From assembly GCA_017861415.1 (NCBI GenBank), contig JAGFXS010000018.1:1-13557 (forward strand): 13,557 nt of DNA. Direction: 5' to 3'. This DNA is from Bacillota bacterium. Lineage in GTDB: Bacteria; Bacillota; Clostridia; Oscillospirales; Oscillospiraceae. The position numbers were made by a program, and so were the translations under genes. Positions 1 to 5,579 of this stretch are shown here, one piece after another (positions within the stretch are counted from its first letter, which is position 1; every line of letters starts with the position of its first letter). The notes below the pieces were generated by a model. It did no database searches and had not been told where the DNA came from. It saw only the letters and a program-made list of their open reading frames with translations.

Positions 1-1
1 A

Positions 2-91
2 GCAAACCTCATTTATTTACCTGGTTTAATTGGCAGCATATTTGGAGGAATCGTTGCCGTATTCGTTTCGCATATAACAGGCAAAAAATAG
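2..91 (+). CDS. Small hydrophobic peptide, C-terminal end only (start lies outside window)
   Basis: An open frame enters from the left edge and stops with TAG at 89-91. The visible 29 residues are almost one membrane segment (IYLPGLIGSIFGGIVAVFV) followed by a short polar basic tail ending in two lysines. That layout, with a proline and several glycines in one helix and a basic tail, is what small Firmicutes type I toxins (Fst-like, holin-like) show. It would equally fit the last helix of a larger membrane protein. The stop codon lies inside the stem of a minus-strand terminator, so an antisense RNA may end here. Start codon and true length cannot be seen. The family call is a guess from composition; that the frame is a real gene end is itself only moderately sure. 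Confidence 0.35.
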   Translation, partial: ANLIYLPGLIGSIFGGIVAVFVSHITGKK

Positions 92-124
92 GATAGCGTC
101 CTAAACTACTCAGGCGAATCCTAT
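83..124 (-). terminator. Rho-independent terminator of a possible antisense RNA
   Basis: On the minus strand the arms ATAGGAT and ATCCTAT (118-124 with 88-94) pair perfectly, with an inner five-pair helix (CG plus CCT with AGG plus CG, one bulged base), and are followed by six T (83-88). No minus-strand ORF leads into it. It would end a short RNA antisense to the tail of the small hydrophobic ORF. A weak -10-like TATATT at 166-171 on the minus strand would give an RNA of about 75 nt, but no -35 is recognisable. Confidence 0.5.
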
Positions 125-183
125 CTCCTCTCCACAGACCACCTTCCCAGCACATTCCCGGTGCTAATATATGATTAAAGTTT

Positions 184-218
184 CTCCCCCTTAGCTAATG
201 CCTTGGGGGAGGTTTTTT
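184..218 (+). terminator. Rho-independent terminator, plus strand
   Basis: CTCCCCC (184-190) pairs with GGGGGAG (205-211) around a 14-nt loop and is followed by G and six T (213-218). It would end the transcript of the small hydrophobic ORF at the left edge, leaving a 3' untranslated part of about 125 nt that overlaps the proposed antisense RNA. Confidence 0.7.
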
Positions 219-284
219 CGTGTGAAATTCCGTGTGAAAAGTCTGGTGCAATCTTGGTGCAATTTTGCGTTGATATTGCACCAA
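219..284. repeat. Cluster of short direct and inverted repeats beside ssrA
   Basis: CGTGTGAAA occurs at 219-227 and 231-239. GGTGCAAT occurs at 245-252 and 256-263 and again inverted as ATTGCACC at 275-282; the second and third copies extend to a perfect 10-bp inverted repeat, TTGGTGCAAT with ATTGCACCAA. The spacing of 11 to 12 bp is one helical turn, as for tandem protein-binding sites. Tyrosine integrases bind such arm-type repeats near attachment sites, and the tmRNA 3' end next door is a well-known integration target. No integrase gene is in the window, so this role is inference. Confidence 0.45.
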
Positions 285-344
285 ACAGCGTTTGCATAGC
301 AGGTAGCCATGTTGCTATTAACAACGCTCAAACCGTTGATATTC

Positions 345-381
345 AAAGAAAAAACCCTGTAACCATTGAGATTACAGGGTT
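345..381 (-). terminator. ssrA terminator
   Basis: On the minus strand AACCCTGTAA (372-381) pairs perfectly over ten bases with TTACAGGGTT (353-362) around a 9-nt loop, followed by TTTTTTCTTT (345-354). It begins eight bases after the encoded CCA end of tmRNA, so it is the natural terminator of ssrA. Confidence 0.88.
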
Positions 382-388
382 ATCTTTT

Positions 389-735
389 TGGTGGAGGCGG
401 GGGGAGTTGAACCCCCGTCCGAAAACACTTTAACAGGAACTTCTCCGGGCGCAGACGGTTATTTACATTCCCTTACCAAAGCGCAAACGCGTCATGCTCT
501 AAGGTTTAGTAGCTTCATTTGTCATGCTGCAGGCAAAGCTTACTGCAGTCACGTGCACCACTTAGATCACGCCCTAACCTGGCCCGTGGTCCCTCCAGGC
601 AGGACGGCCGCATTAAGCAGCGGCGAGAACTACGTTGTTGTTGTTCTTTAATTTATAGGTGCCTGTTTTAAGGATGTCAGACTCATCCGCCCGCTATTCC
701 TGCCTCCATATCCCCGTCGAAACCAGTACGCCCCC
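389..735 (-). ncRNA. ssrA: tmRNA (transfer-messenger RNA)
   Basis: This is a 347-nt one-piece tmRNA that frees stalled ribosomes together with SmpB. The 5' end GGGGGCG pairs with CGCCTCC before the encoded ACCA, giving the tRNA-like acceptor stem with a G3.U70 wobble, the alanine identity pair. The T arm (GGGGG TTCAACT CCCCC) and the conserved CTGGTTTCGACGGGG after the 5' end are clear. The message part ends with the codons KNNNNVVLAAA and stop TAA (613-615 on the plus strand); the exact resume codon upstream of these (near 646-660) is not certain. The 5' end is placed at the first base of the acceptor stem. The gene lies downstream of smpB and the prolyl isomerase on the same strand. No promoter is seen just upstream, so a processed co-transcript is likely. 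Confidence 0.96.
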
Positions 736-741
736 ATATAG

Positions 742-773
742 GGCCGCCGAAGCGGCCGACTGCCTTTAGGCAG
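742..773 (-). other. Two tandem hairpins between the isomerase gene and ssrA
   Basis: On the minus strand CTGCC-TAAA-GGCAG (760-773) begins a few bases after the isomerase stop codon, followed by GGCCGC-TTCG-GCGGCC (742-757), a very stable C(UUCG)G tetraloop hairpin six bases ahead of the mature tmRNA 5' end. Neither is followed by a T run, so neither looks like a terminator. They may guide 5' maturation of tmRNA or protect the end of the upstream mRNA. Confidence 0.6.
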
Positions 774-777
774 GAGG

Positions 778-1305
778 TCATTTTATCATAGTCGGCTCGG
801 GATAGTCAACACCAAAGGTTTCCACGGTGACTGACTTCATTACCTGAGGCTCCTTCGGTCTGTCCTGCATGTTGCGCTTCACGCTAACGATGGCATCAGC
901 AACCTCCATACCCTCCAGAATCATACCGAAGGCTGCATACTGCCCATCTAAATGAGGAGACTTCTCCACCATGATGAAGAACTGGCTGCCCGCTGAATCG
1001 GGATGCATTGCCCGAGCCATGGATAGTACGCCCCGATCATGGGCCAAGCTGTTCTCTACGCCGTTCATGGCGAATTCACCGGGGATGGTGTAGCCTGGGC
1101 CGCCAGTGCCGGTGCCCTGGGGGCAACCACCCTGAATCATAAAGCCAGGTATCACCCGATGAAAAATAAGCCCGTTGTAGTAGCCCTTTTTCACTAAGCT
1201 GATAAAGTTGTTTACGCTGTTCGGGGCCACGTGGGGATAAAGCTCCGCCACCATTTTTTGGCCATTTTCCATTTCAAAGGTCACAATGGGGTTTTTCTGT
1301 TCCAT
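778..1305 (-). CDS. Cyclophilin-type peptidyl-prolyl cis-trans isomerase
   Basis: This 175-residue protein is a single cyclophilin domain, a cytoplasmic enzyme that speeds cis-trans isomerisation of X-Pro bonds in folding proteins. There is no signal peptide or membrane segment. The family signature FHRVIPGFMIQGG is at residues 48-60, with the catalytic arginine as R50 and the partner residues F55, M56 and Q58; SAGSQFFIM follows at 104-112. The position of the cyclosporin-contacting tryptophan of human CypA appears to be H118, common in bacterial members. The ATG at 1303-1305 is chosen because AAAGGAGTGG lies just upstream; a longer frame up to 1353 lacks such a site and would touch smpB. It sits 44 nt after smpB and ahead of ssrA, so it is probably co-transcribed with them. 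Whether it has any role in ribosome rescue is unknown. Confidence 0.93.
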   Translation of the reverse strand: MEQKNPIVTFEMENGQKMVAELYPHVAPNSVNNFISLVKKGYYNGLIFHRVIPGFMIQGGCPQGTGTGGPGYTIPGEFAMNGVENSLAHDRGVLSMARAMHPDSAGSQFFIMVEKSPHLDGQYAAFGMILEGMEVADAIVSVKRNMQDRPKEPQVMKSVTVETFGVDYPEPTMIK

Positions 1306-1349
1306 AGGAACCACTCCTTTTCCGTAATTGTCACAGTACCCAAGAAGCA

Positions 1350-1808
1350 TCAACGCAGCTTCATGGCCCGATCTATCTCTCGCTTTGCATCGCGCCGAGC
1401 GTCAGTCTCGCGCTTGTCATAAAGTTTTTTGCCTTTACACAAACCGATTTCTACCTTAACCCGCGGCCCATTAAAATAAAGATTCAAGGGAATGAGGGTA
1501 TAGCCATCTTGCATGATTTTGGCATGAAGTCGCAGAATCTCCCGCTTATGCATCAGAAGCCGACGAGGCCGCCGAGGCTCCTTATTAAAAATATTCCCTT
1601 TTTCATAGGGGCTCACATGCATGCCATTTAAGGTGAGCTGTCCATCCTTGATGGTGCAAAATGAATCCTTTAGATTGACGTTGCCCAGACGAATAGACTT
1701 CACTTCTGTGCCGAAAAGCTCAATGCCGGCCTCAAAGCGGTCCTCTACAAAATAGTCGTGGAACGCCTTGCTGTTTTTTGCAATGGATTTATTCTGTTCC
1801 TTGGCCAT
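1350..1808 (-). CDS. smpB: SsrA-binding protein SmpB
   Basis: SmpB is the small RNA-binding protein that holds the tRNA-like part of tmRNA and places it in the ribosomal A site during trans-translation. At 152 residues it has the usual length. The OB-fold region carries AGIELFGTEVKSIR (27-40) and the conserved basic stretch around PRRPRRLLMHKREI (78-91). The C-terminal tail GKKLYDKRETDARRDAKREI (126-145) is the lysine/arginine-rich segment that forms a helix in the mRNA channel. The start at MAKEQNK is preferred because GGAGGAGGG lies 10 nt upstream; an ATG seven codons earlier overlaps that site. It is the first gene of the unit smpB, prolyl isomerase, ssrA. Having the protein and its RNA in one unit fits their joint function. 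Confidence 0.97.
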   Translation of the reverse strand: MAKEQNKSIAKNSKAFHDYFVEDRFEAGIELFGTEVKSIRLGNVNLKDSFCTIKDGQLTLNGMHVSPYEKGNIFNKEPRRPRRLLMHKREILRLHAKIMQDGYTLIPLNLYFNGPRVKVEIGLCKGKKLYDKRETDARRDAKREIDRAMKLR

Positions 1809-1840
1809 GTTTGGCGTTCCCTCCTCCATCTGACTTCATC

Positions 1841-1859
1841 GCTAAGCAATCATCTTAGC
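1841..1859 (-). other. Hairpin at the 5' end of the smpB transcript
   Basis: GCTAAG and CTTAGC form a perfect 6-bp inverted repeat with a 7-nt loop. Its outer base falls seven nucleotides after the -10 box, about the expected transcription start. It could be a 5'-stabilising stem or a small operator. Confidence 0.4.
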
Positions 1860-1865
1860 ACTAAT

Positions 1866-1895
1866 AGTATAGCACAATTGCGGAGGCCATGACAA
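1866..1895 (-). promoter_or_regulatory. Sigma-A-type promoter for smpB
   Basis: On the minus strand TTGTCA (1890-1895) is followed after 18 nt by TATACT (1866-1871), with the TG of an extended -10 (TGCTATACT). It would start transcription near 1859, about 50 nt before the smpB ATG. It is the only strong minus-strand promoter seen upstream of smpB, the isomerase gene and ssrA. Confidence 0.8.
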
Positions 1896-2074
1896 GAGCG
1901 AAAGTGCGGTTTTGAAAGGGGAGGGCGGAGAAACAACGCAGGTTGACGTGGTTACTCCCAATGTACTTGACTTTCTGGTGGGAAAGCCACTGGTTGTGGG
2001 GCTTCTTTGACAAAACACACAGGAATTTTCAAAAAACGAAGAAAAAATCGTAACATTCTTTTCTGGGATAGAGG
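1896..2074. other. Intergenic stretch without a recognised gene
   Basis: This part of the 356-nt gap between smpB and the ACT-domain gene holds no ORF with a credible start, no tRNA and no riboswitch I recognise. One imperfect hairpin is visible around AAGCCACTGG...GGGGCTT near 1984-2006, but nothing around it gives it a job. Confidence 0.5.
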
Positions 2075-2103
2075 TTGCGGCCTCTGGTCGAATGTGCTAG
2101 AAT
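2075..2103 (+). promoter_or_regulatory. Promoter for the pheB-hom-lysC cluster
   Basis: TTGCGG (2075-2080), a 17-nt spacer and TAGAAT (2098-2103), with an upstream TG giving an extended -10 (TGCTAGAAT). Transcription would begin near 2110, leaving a leader of about 55 nt before the first ATG. Confidence 0.65.
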
Positions 2104-2164
2104 TAATCTCATTGAAAAACAAATGCCCATGTGAGACGGACAAAGAATAGGGGGCGCACATAAC

Positions 2165-2605
2165 ATGTTAAAGTCACCACATTTTTATATTGTAGAGGCT
2201 GCGGCCCTGCCGGAGATCTTCCATAAAGTGGTAGAGGCCAGGAGGCTATTGGACACTGGCGAAGTGGACACGGTGAACCGAGCCGTACAGATGATGGGGA
2301 TTAGCCGTAGCGCATTCTATAAATATAAGGATAGCGTACGGCCCCTTCAGGATATGCTTCAGGGTCGGATCATTTCTTTTCAAGTGATTATGAAGGATGA
2401 GCCGGGCGTCCTCTCTTCGGTGCTTAACATTTTTGGCGCCTCAGGAGGTAATATCCTTACCATCAATCAGGGCATTCCAGTGAATGGCTGTGCTGTGGCC
2501 AACTTCAGTGTGGAAAGCTCCGGCCTGCAGATCAGCATCAATGAGCTGCTAGAGCAGCTTACTGCGCTGCCCGGTGTTCTGCGCAGTGAAATTCTGGCAG
2601 GATAG
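2165..2605 (+). CDS. pheB: ACT domain-containing protein, UPF0735/PheB type
   Basis: This 146-residue protein has an N-terminal helical part with a helix-turn-helix-like stretch, VNRAVQMMGISRSAFYKYKD (37-56). It is followed by one ACT domain (about 68-145), with the typical MKDEPGVLSSVLNIFGASGGN at its start, where ACT modules often bind amino acids. The layout and the start FYIVEAAALPEIFHKVVEAR match the PheB/UPF0735 family, whose biochemical role is not settled; in Bacillus subtilis the gene lies by pheA. The start is supported by AGGGGG upstream and by family-like N-terminal residues. It is followed 51 nt later by homoserine dehydrogenase, so it may sense an aspartate-family amino acid and act on the gene or enzyme next to it; that is inference from position. 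Confidence 0.88.
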   Translation: MLKSPHFYIVEAAALPEIFHKVVEARRLLDTGEVDTVNRAVQMMGISRSAFYKYKDSVRPLQDMLQGRIISFQVIMKDEPGVLSSVLNIFGASGGNILTINQGIPVNGCAVANFSVESSGLQISINELLEQLTALPGVLRSEILAG

Positions 2606-2656
2606 TGGGGGAGCGGAGAAGGGCCTCTTGATAATACGGGAAAGGGTTTTGTAATT

Positions 2657-3847
2657 ATGATTCATGTGGCGGTATTAGGTCATGGTGTAGTTGGTTCCGG
2701 TGTGGCCGAGCTGATCAGCGGGATTGGCGAAGGACTCACAAGGAAAGCCGACGAGCTTTTGAACCTAAAGTATATACTAGATGTACGGGAATTCCCCGAT
2801 AGTCCTTTTGCCGAGTGCTTTGTTAAGGACTTCTCTGTGATAGAGGCAGATCCCGAGGTGGAGATCGTGGTGGAAACCATCGGTGGTACAGCCGTGGCGC
2901 TGGATTTTACCCGGCGGGCCTTGACGGCAGGGAAGAGTGTTGTAACCTCCAACAAGGAGGTGGTGGCCAACTACGGGCAGGAGCTTATGGAATTGGCGAC
3001 GGAACATGGTGTCACCTATCTCTTTGAAGCCAGCGTAGGGGGTGGAATCCCCGTCCTCCGTCCACTAAACCAATGCATGGCTGCCAATGAGATTCAGGAG
3101 ATTTGCGGCATTTTGAACGGCACGACCAACTATATCTTTACCCGGATGATACAGGGCGGTTTGTCCTTTGAAGCTGCCCTGAAGGAAGCGCAGGAGAAAG
3201 GCTATGCCGAGCAGAATCCTGCCGCCGATGTTGAGGGCCACGATACCTGTCGCAAGATCTGCATTCTGGCTTCTATTGCCTTTGGCTGGCATGTACGGCC
3301 CGAGGAGGTGCCAACCGTTGGCATCACCGGTGTTACCCTCCACGATGTTGCTTTTGCTGCGGCAGCTGGAAAGAAGATCAAGCTTTTGGGGCGGGCCATT
3401 CACAATGCGGACGGCACCATCTGCACCTATGTAGAGCCCCATCTGGTGGATGTAAGCAATCCCTTAGCCGGCGTGGAGGATGTGTTCAATGCCATCACGG
3501 TGAAGGGTAACGCCACAGGGGATGTGATGTTCTACGGTCGCGGTGCAGGTAAGATGCCAACAGCCAGTGCTGTGGTGGCAGATGTCATTGCCATTGCCCG
3601 ACAGATGCAGCGCAGTGCCTACCGGCCCTGGAGTCCATCCAGACCGGAACGGTCAGTGTCTGTGGATACCCTGGAAAGCCCGTGGATGGTCCTCTTGAGA
3701 GATGGGGAACTGTCACAGGGAGCGGAGATTCAGCTTAGCGGCAACGCAGAGGGACATGGTTTTCTGGTTTCGCCCATGACTCGCCCGGCTCTACTGAATA
3801 CATTACAGGGATTAGAGGTTCTCTCAACTATCCGGGTACTGGACTAA
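2657..3847 (+). CDS. hom: Homoserine dehydrogenase
   Basis: Homoserine dehydrogenase reduces aspartate-4-semialdehyde to homoserine with NAD(P)H, the branch to threonine and methionine. The 396-residue protein opens with a Rossmann motif, VAVLGHGVVGSG (4-15). The catalytic lysines appear as K100 (VVTSNKEVVA) and K200, the latter in a full family signature from A178 to K200 (GYAEQNPAADVEGHDTCRK). LNGTTNYIFTRM (153-164) is also typical. The last 75 or so residues form a short, weakly recognisable ACT-like tail; many Gram-positive homologues are 20 to 40 residues longer there. The ATG has GGGAAAGGG 10 nt upstream. It is followed by lysC after 157 nt with no clear terminator, so pheB, hom and lysC are likely one transcript. 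Confidence 0.96.
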   Translation: MIHVAVLGHGVVGSGVAELISGIGEGLTRKADELLNLKYILDVREFPDSPFAECFVKDFSVIEADPEVEIVVETIGGTAVALDFTRRALTAGKSVVTSNKEVVANYGQELMELATEHGVTYLFEASVGGGIPVLRPLNQCMAANEIQEICGILNGTTNYIFTRMIQGGLSFEAALKEAQEKGYAEQNPAADVEGHDTCRKICILASIAFGWHVRPEEVPTVGITGVTLHDVAFAAAAGKKIKLLGRAIHNADGTICTYVEPHLVDVSNPLAGVEDVFNAITVKGNATGDVMFYGRGAGKMPTASAVVADVIAIARQMQRSAYRPWSPSRPERSVSVDTLESPWMVLLRDGELSQGAEIQLSGNAEGHGFLVSPMTRPALLNTLQGLEVLSTIRVLD

Positions 3848-3864
3848 AATTGCCTTTGTAGGGG

Positions 3865-3887
3865 CGGGGCGGTGATTTGCCGCCCCG
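3865..3887. repeat. GC-rich palindrome between hom and lysC
   Basis: CGGGGCGG (3865-3872) pairs with CCGCCCCG (3880-3887) around a 7-nt loop, directly after TTTGTAGGGG. There is no T run, so it is not a convincing terminator. The form resembles the short dispersed GC palindromes frequent between genes in this group of Clostridia; whether it is repeated in this genome cannot be seen here. Confidence 0.4.
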
Positions 3888-3951
3888 TAAATGCGGAAAG
3901 TTATTTCCCCGATGGGGGAGAGACAGCATAAGATGGATAGAGATTAGGATC

Positions 3952-3983
3952 TCCGACGGGAGGGCGCGAAGCAGCCCGCCGGA
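3952..3983. other. Hairpin ahead of the lysC ribosome binding site
   Basis: TCCGaCGGG pairs with CCCGcCGGA with one A.C mismatch and a 14-nt loop. It ends four bases before the GAGGAGGA of lysC (3987-3994). It does not resemble the lysine riboswitch core. It may affect translation start or mRNA stability. Confidence 0.4.
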
Positions 3984-4004
3984 AATGAGGAGGATTGAGA
4001 TAGT

Positions 4005-5216
4005 ATGGCATTGATTGTGCAGAAATTCGGCGGCACGTCCGTTGCCAATGCGGAGCGCATTCAAAATGTGGCACGCATCATCACAGATACTTATCGGGCA
4101 GGGAACAGTGTGGTGGCAGTACTTTCTGCCCAGGGCGATACCACTGACGACTTAATTGCTAAGGCGATGGAAATTAACCCCCGGGCATCCAAGCGTGAGA
4201 TGGATATGCTGCTGTCCACAGGCGAGCAGATCTCCTGCGCCCTGTGCGCCATGGCTATTGAGGCCATGGGATTTCCGGTGGTGTCCCTCACCGGTTGGCA
4301 GGCAGGGATGAAGACCAACAAGGCCTATGGCAGCGCTCGGATTAAATCCATTGATACAGAGCGCATTGTTTCAGAGCTTGGCCGAAATGCCATTGTACTG
4401 GTCACTGGTTTTCAGGGCCTAAACAAGTACGAAGATATTACGACACTGGGACGGGGTGGCTCTGACACCTCGGCGGTGGCCCTAGCTGCGGCCCTAAAGG
4501 CAGACTTGTGCCAGATCTACACAGACGTTGAAGGCGTTTATACGGCGGACCCTCGCCGGGTGTCGGGTGCGCGGAAGCTGGATGAAATTACATATGACGA
4601 GATGCTGGAGTTGGCAAGTCTGGGTGCCCAGGTACTCCACAACCGTTCCGTAGAAATGGCGAAGAAGTATCAAGTAAAGCTGGAGGTGCTCTCCAGCTTT
4701 GCCAAGAAGCCTGGAACAAAAGTGAAGGAGGTCGTCAAAAAGATGGAAAAAACATATGTAGTAGGTGTAGCGAAGGATAAAGACATCGGGCGTCTGGCTC
4801 TGGTAGAGCTAGAAGACCGTCCGGGTATCGCCTATAAGGTATTTTCTCTATTATCGAAAGAGAATATTAATGTAGATATTATTCTCCAGTCCATCGGACG
4901 CGGGGACACTAAGGACATCAGCTTCACCGTGAAGCGGGGCGACCTAGAGGCGGCTCGGCAGATCCTGGAGGAGCATCAGGAGTCTATTGGCTTTGACCAT
5001 ATCGATGTCTCTAGTAATTTGGCTAAGGTGTCCATTGTCGGTGCCGGCATGATTGACAATCCAGGCGTTGCTTCTCAGATGTTTGAAGCCATTTATGGAG
5101 CCAGAATCAACATCCAGATGATTTCCACCAGTGAGATCAAGGTGTCGGTTCTTCTGGACGAGGAGGATGCCGACAAGGCGGTAGCTGCAATCCATAAGAG
5201 CTTTTTTGGAGAATAG
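4005..5216 (+). CDS. lysC: Aspartokinase (aspartate kinase), monofunctional
   Basis: Aspartokinase phosphorylates aspartate to 4-phospho-aspartate, the committed step to lysine, threonine and methionine. The 403-residue protein has the kinase domain at about 1-245, with KFGGTS at 7-12, the nucleotide/substrate loop TTLGRGGSDTSA at 146-157 and TDVEGVYTADPR at 173-184. Two ACT domains follow, about 262-330 (ALVELEDRPGIAYKVFSLLS) and 343-400 (KVSIVGAGMIDNPGVASQMF), which bind the feedback inhibitor in this family. The start has GAGGAGGA 10 nt upstream. Inside the gene a second AAGGAGGT and ATG at codon 247 would produce the ACT part alone as a beta subunit. The gene ends the amino-acid cluster and has a terminator 12 nt after its stop. 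No fused homoserine dehydrogenase domain is present. Confidence 0.97.
   Translation: MALIVQKFGGTSVANAERIQNVARIITDTYRAGNSVVAVLSAQGDTTDDLIAKAMEINPRASKREMDMLLSTGEQISCALCAMAIEAMGFPVVSLTGWQAGMKTNKAYGSARIKSIDTERIVSELGRNAIVLVTGFQGLNKYEDITTLGRGGSDTSAVALAAALKADLCQIYTDVEGVYTADPRRVSGARKLDEITYDEMLELASLGAQVLHNRSVEMAKKYQVKLEVLSSFAKKPGTKVKEVVKKMEKTYVVGVAKDKDIGRLALVELEDRPGIAYKVFSLLSKENINVDIILQSIGRGDTKDISFTVKRGDLEAARQILEEHQESIGFDHIDVSSNLAKVSIVGAGMIDNPGVASQMFEAIYGARINIQMISTSEIKVSVLLDEEDADKAVAAIHKSFFGE
4725..4745 (+). promoter_or_regulatory. Internal ribosome binding site and ATG for an aspartokinase beta subunit
   Basis: AAGGAGGT (4725-4732), ten bases, then ATG (4743-4745) in frame with lysC as codon 247. 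The product would be 157 residues containing both ACT domains and no kinase domain. Bacillus subtilis aspartokinase II is known to make such a beta subunit from an in-frame start at nearly the same place, giving an alpha2beta2 enzyme. Confidence 0.7.
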
Positions 5217-5227
5217 ATATAAAATAG

Positions 5228-5270
5228 AAACGGCGGTGGAGTCGGAACGTCAGATTTCACTGCCGTTTTT
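5228..5270 (+). terminator. Terminator of the pheB-hom-lysC cluster
   Basis: AAACGGCGGTG (5228-5238) pairs with CACTGCCGTTT (5258-5268), eleven pairs with one G.U, followed by further T to 5270. It lies 12 nt after the lysC stop. Confidence 0.88.
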
Positions 5271-5349
5271 GTGCAATAACACCAGAATCTAAAGATAGAG
5301 CCTGATGATAATTGGGCCTTTTTTTCAGGACATGCTGTGTAGAATTGAC

Positions 5350-5378
5350 TTGTTTTTTTAAGCACCATTTGATATAAT
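5350..5378 (+). promoter_or_regulatory. Promoter for the etf operon
   Basis: TTGTTT (5350-5355), 17-nt spacer, perfect TATAAT (5373-5378). The expected start is near 5385. A second -10-like TATACT stands at 5511-5516 but has no recognisable -35. Confidence 0.8.
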
Positions 5379-5384
5379 ACGACT

Positions 5385-5579
5385 TGCTATGGTAATGAAA
5401 TAGGGTATTATTACGCCCTGTTTCATACAGGGTTCCCAGTCTGGGCGGGTAAAACTGTACCGGACGGGGTTCTCATGACTGCGCGGATGCATCGACCGGA
5501 CGAACATGGGTATACTGTGTAACACTGATCGGGCATCAAAAAAATACCATGAATAATCAAAAATAGGGGGAAATCAGAA
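5385..5579 (+). promoter_or_regulatory. Long structured 5' leader of etfB
   Basis: About 195 nt separate the predicted transcription start from the etfB ATG, with no credible ORF. A first stem (5395-5405 with 5416-5426) is eleven pairs with one U.G. TACAG (5426-5430) can pair with CTGTA (5455-5459). ACCGGACG occurs twice, at 5459-5466 and 5495-5502, flanking the palindrome GATGCATC (5486-5493). CATGGgTAT (5505-5513) can pair with ATACCATG (5544-5551) close to the GGGGGAAA ribosome binding site. I recognise no T-box, c-di-GMP, lysine or other known riboswitch consensus. Confidence 0.5.

Noticed and set aside
203..651. Two overlapping plus-strand frames of 76 and 87 codons over the tmRNA region
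   Set aside because: They run through the ssrA terminator and the tmRNA, which is certain; no ribosome binding site or protein motif.
1952..2161. Minus-strand frame of 69 codons upstream of pheB
   Set aside because: No ribosome binding site, no similarity to a known fold, and it covers the pheB promoter.
3848..4004. Possible lysine riboswitch ahead of lysC
   Set aside because: The gap is about long enough, but the conserved core of the lysine riboswitch is not present; only two simple hairpins are seen.
5284..5327. Second terminator after lysC (GCC...GGC followed by seven T)
   Set aside because: The stem is only three or four pairs; the T run is striking but the hairpin is too weak to list beside the good one at 5228-5270.
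5488..5516. Second promoter in the etfB leader with TATACT
   Set aside because: The -10 is acceptable but no -35 lies at the right distance and there is no extended -10 TG.
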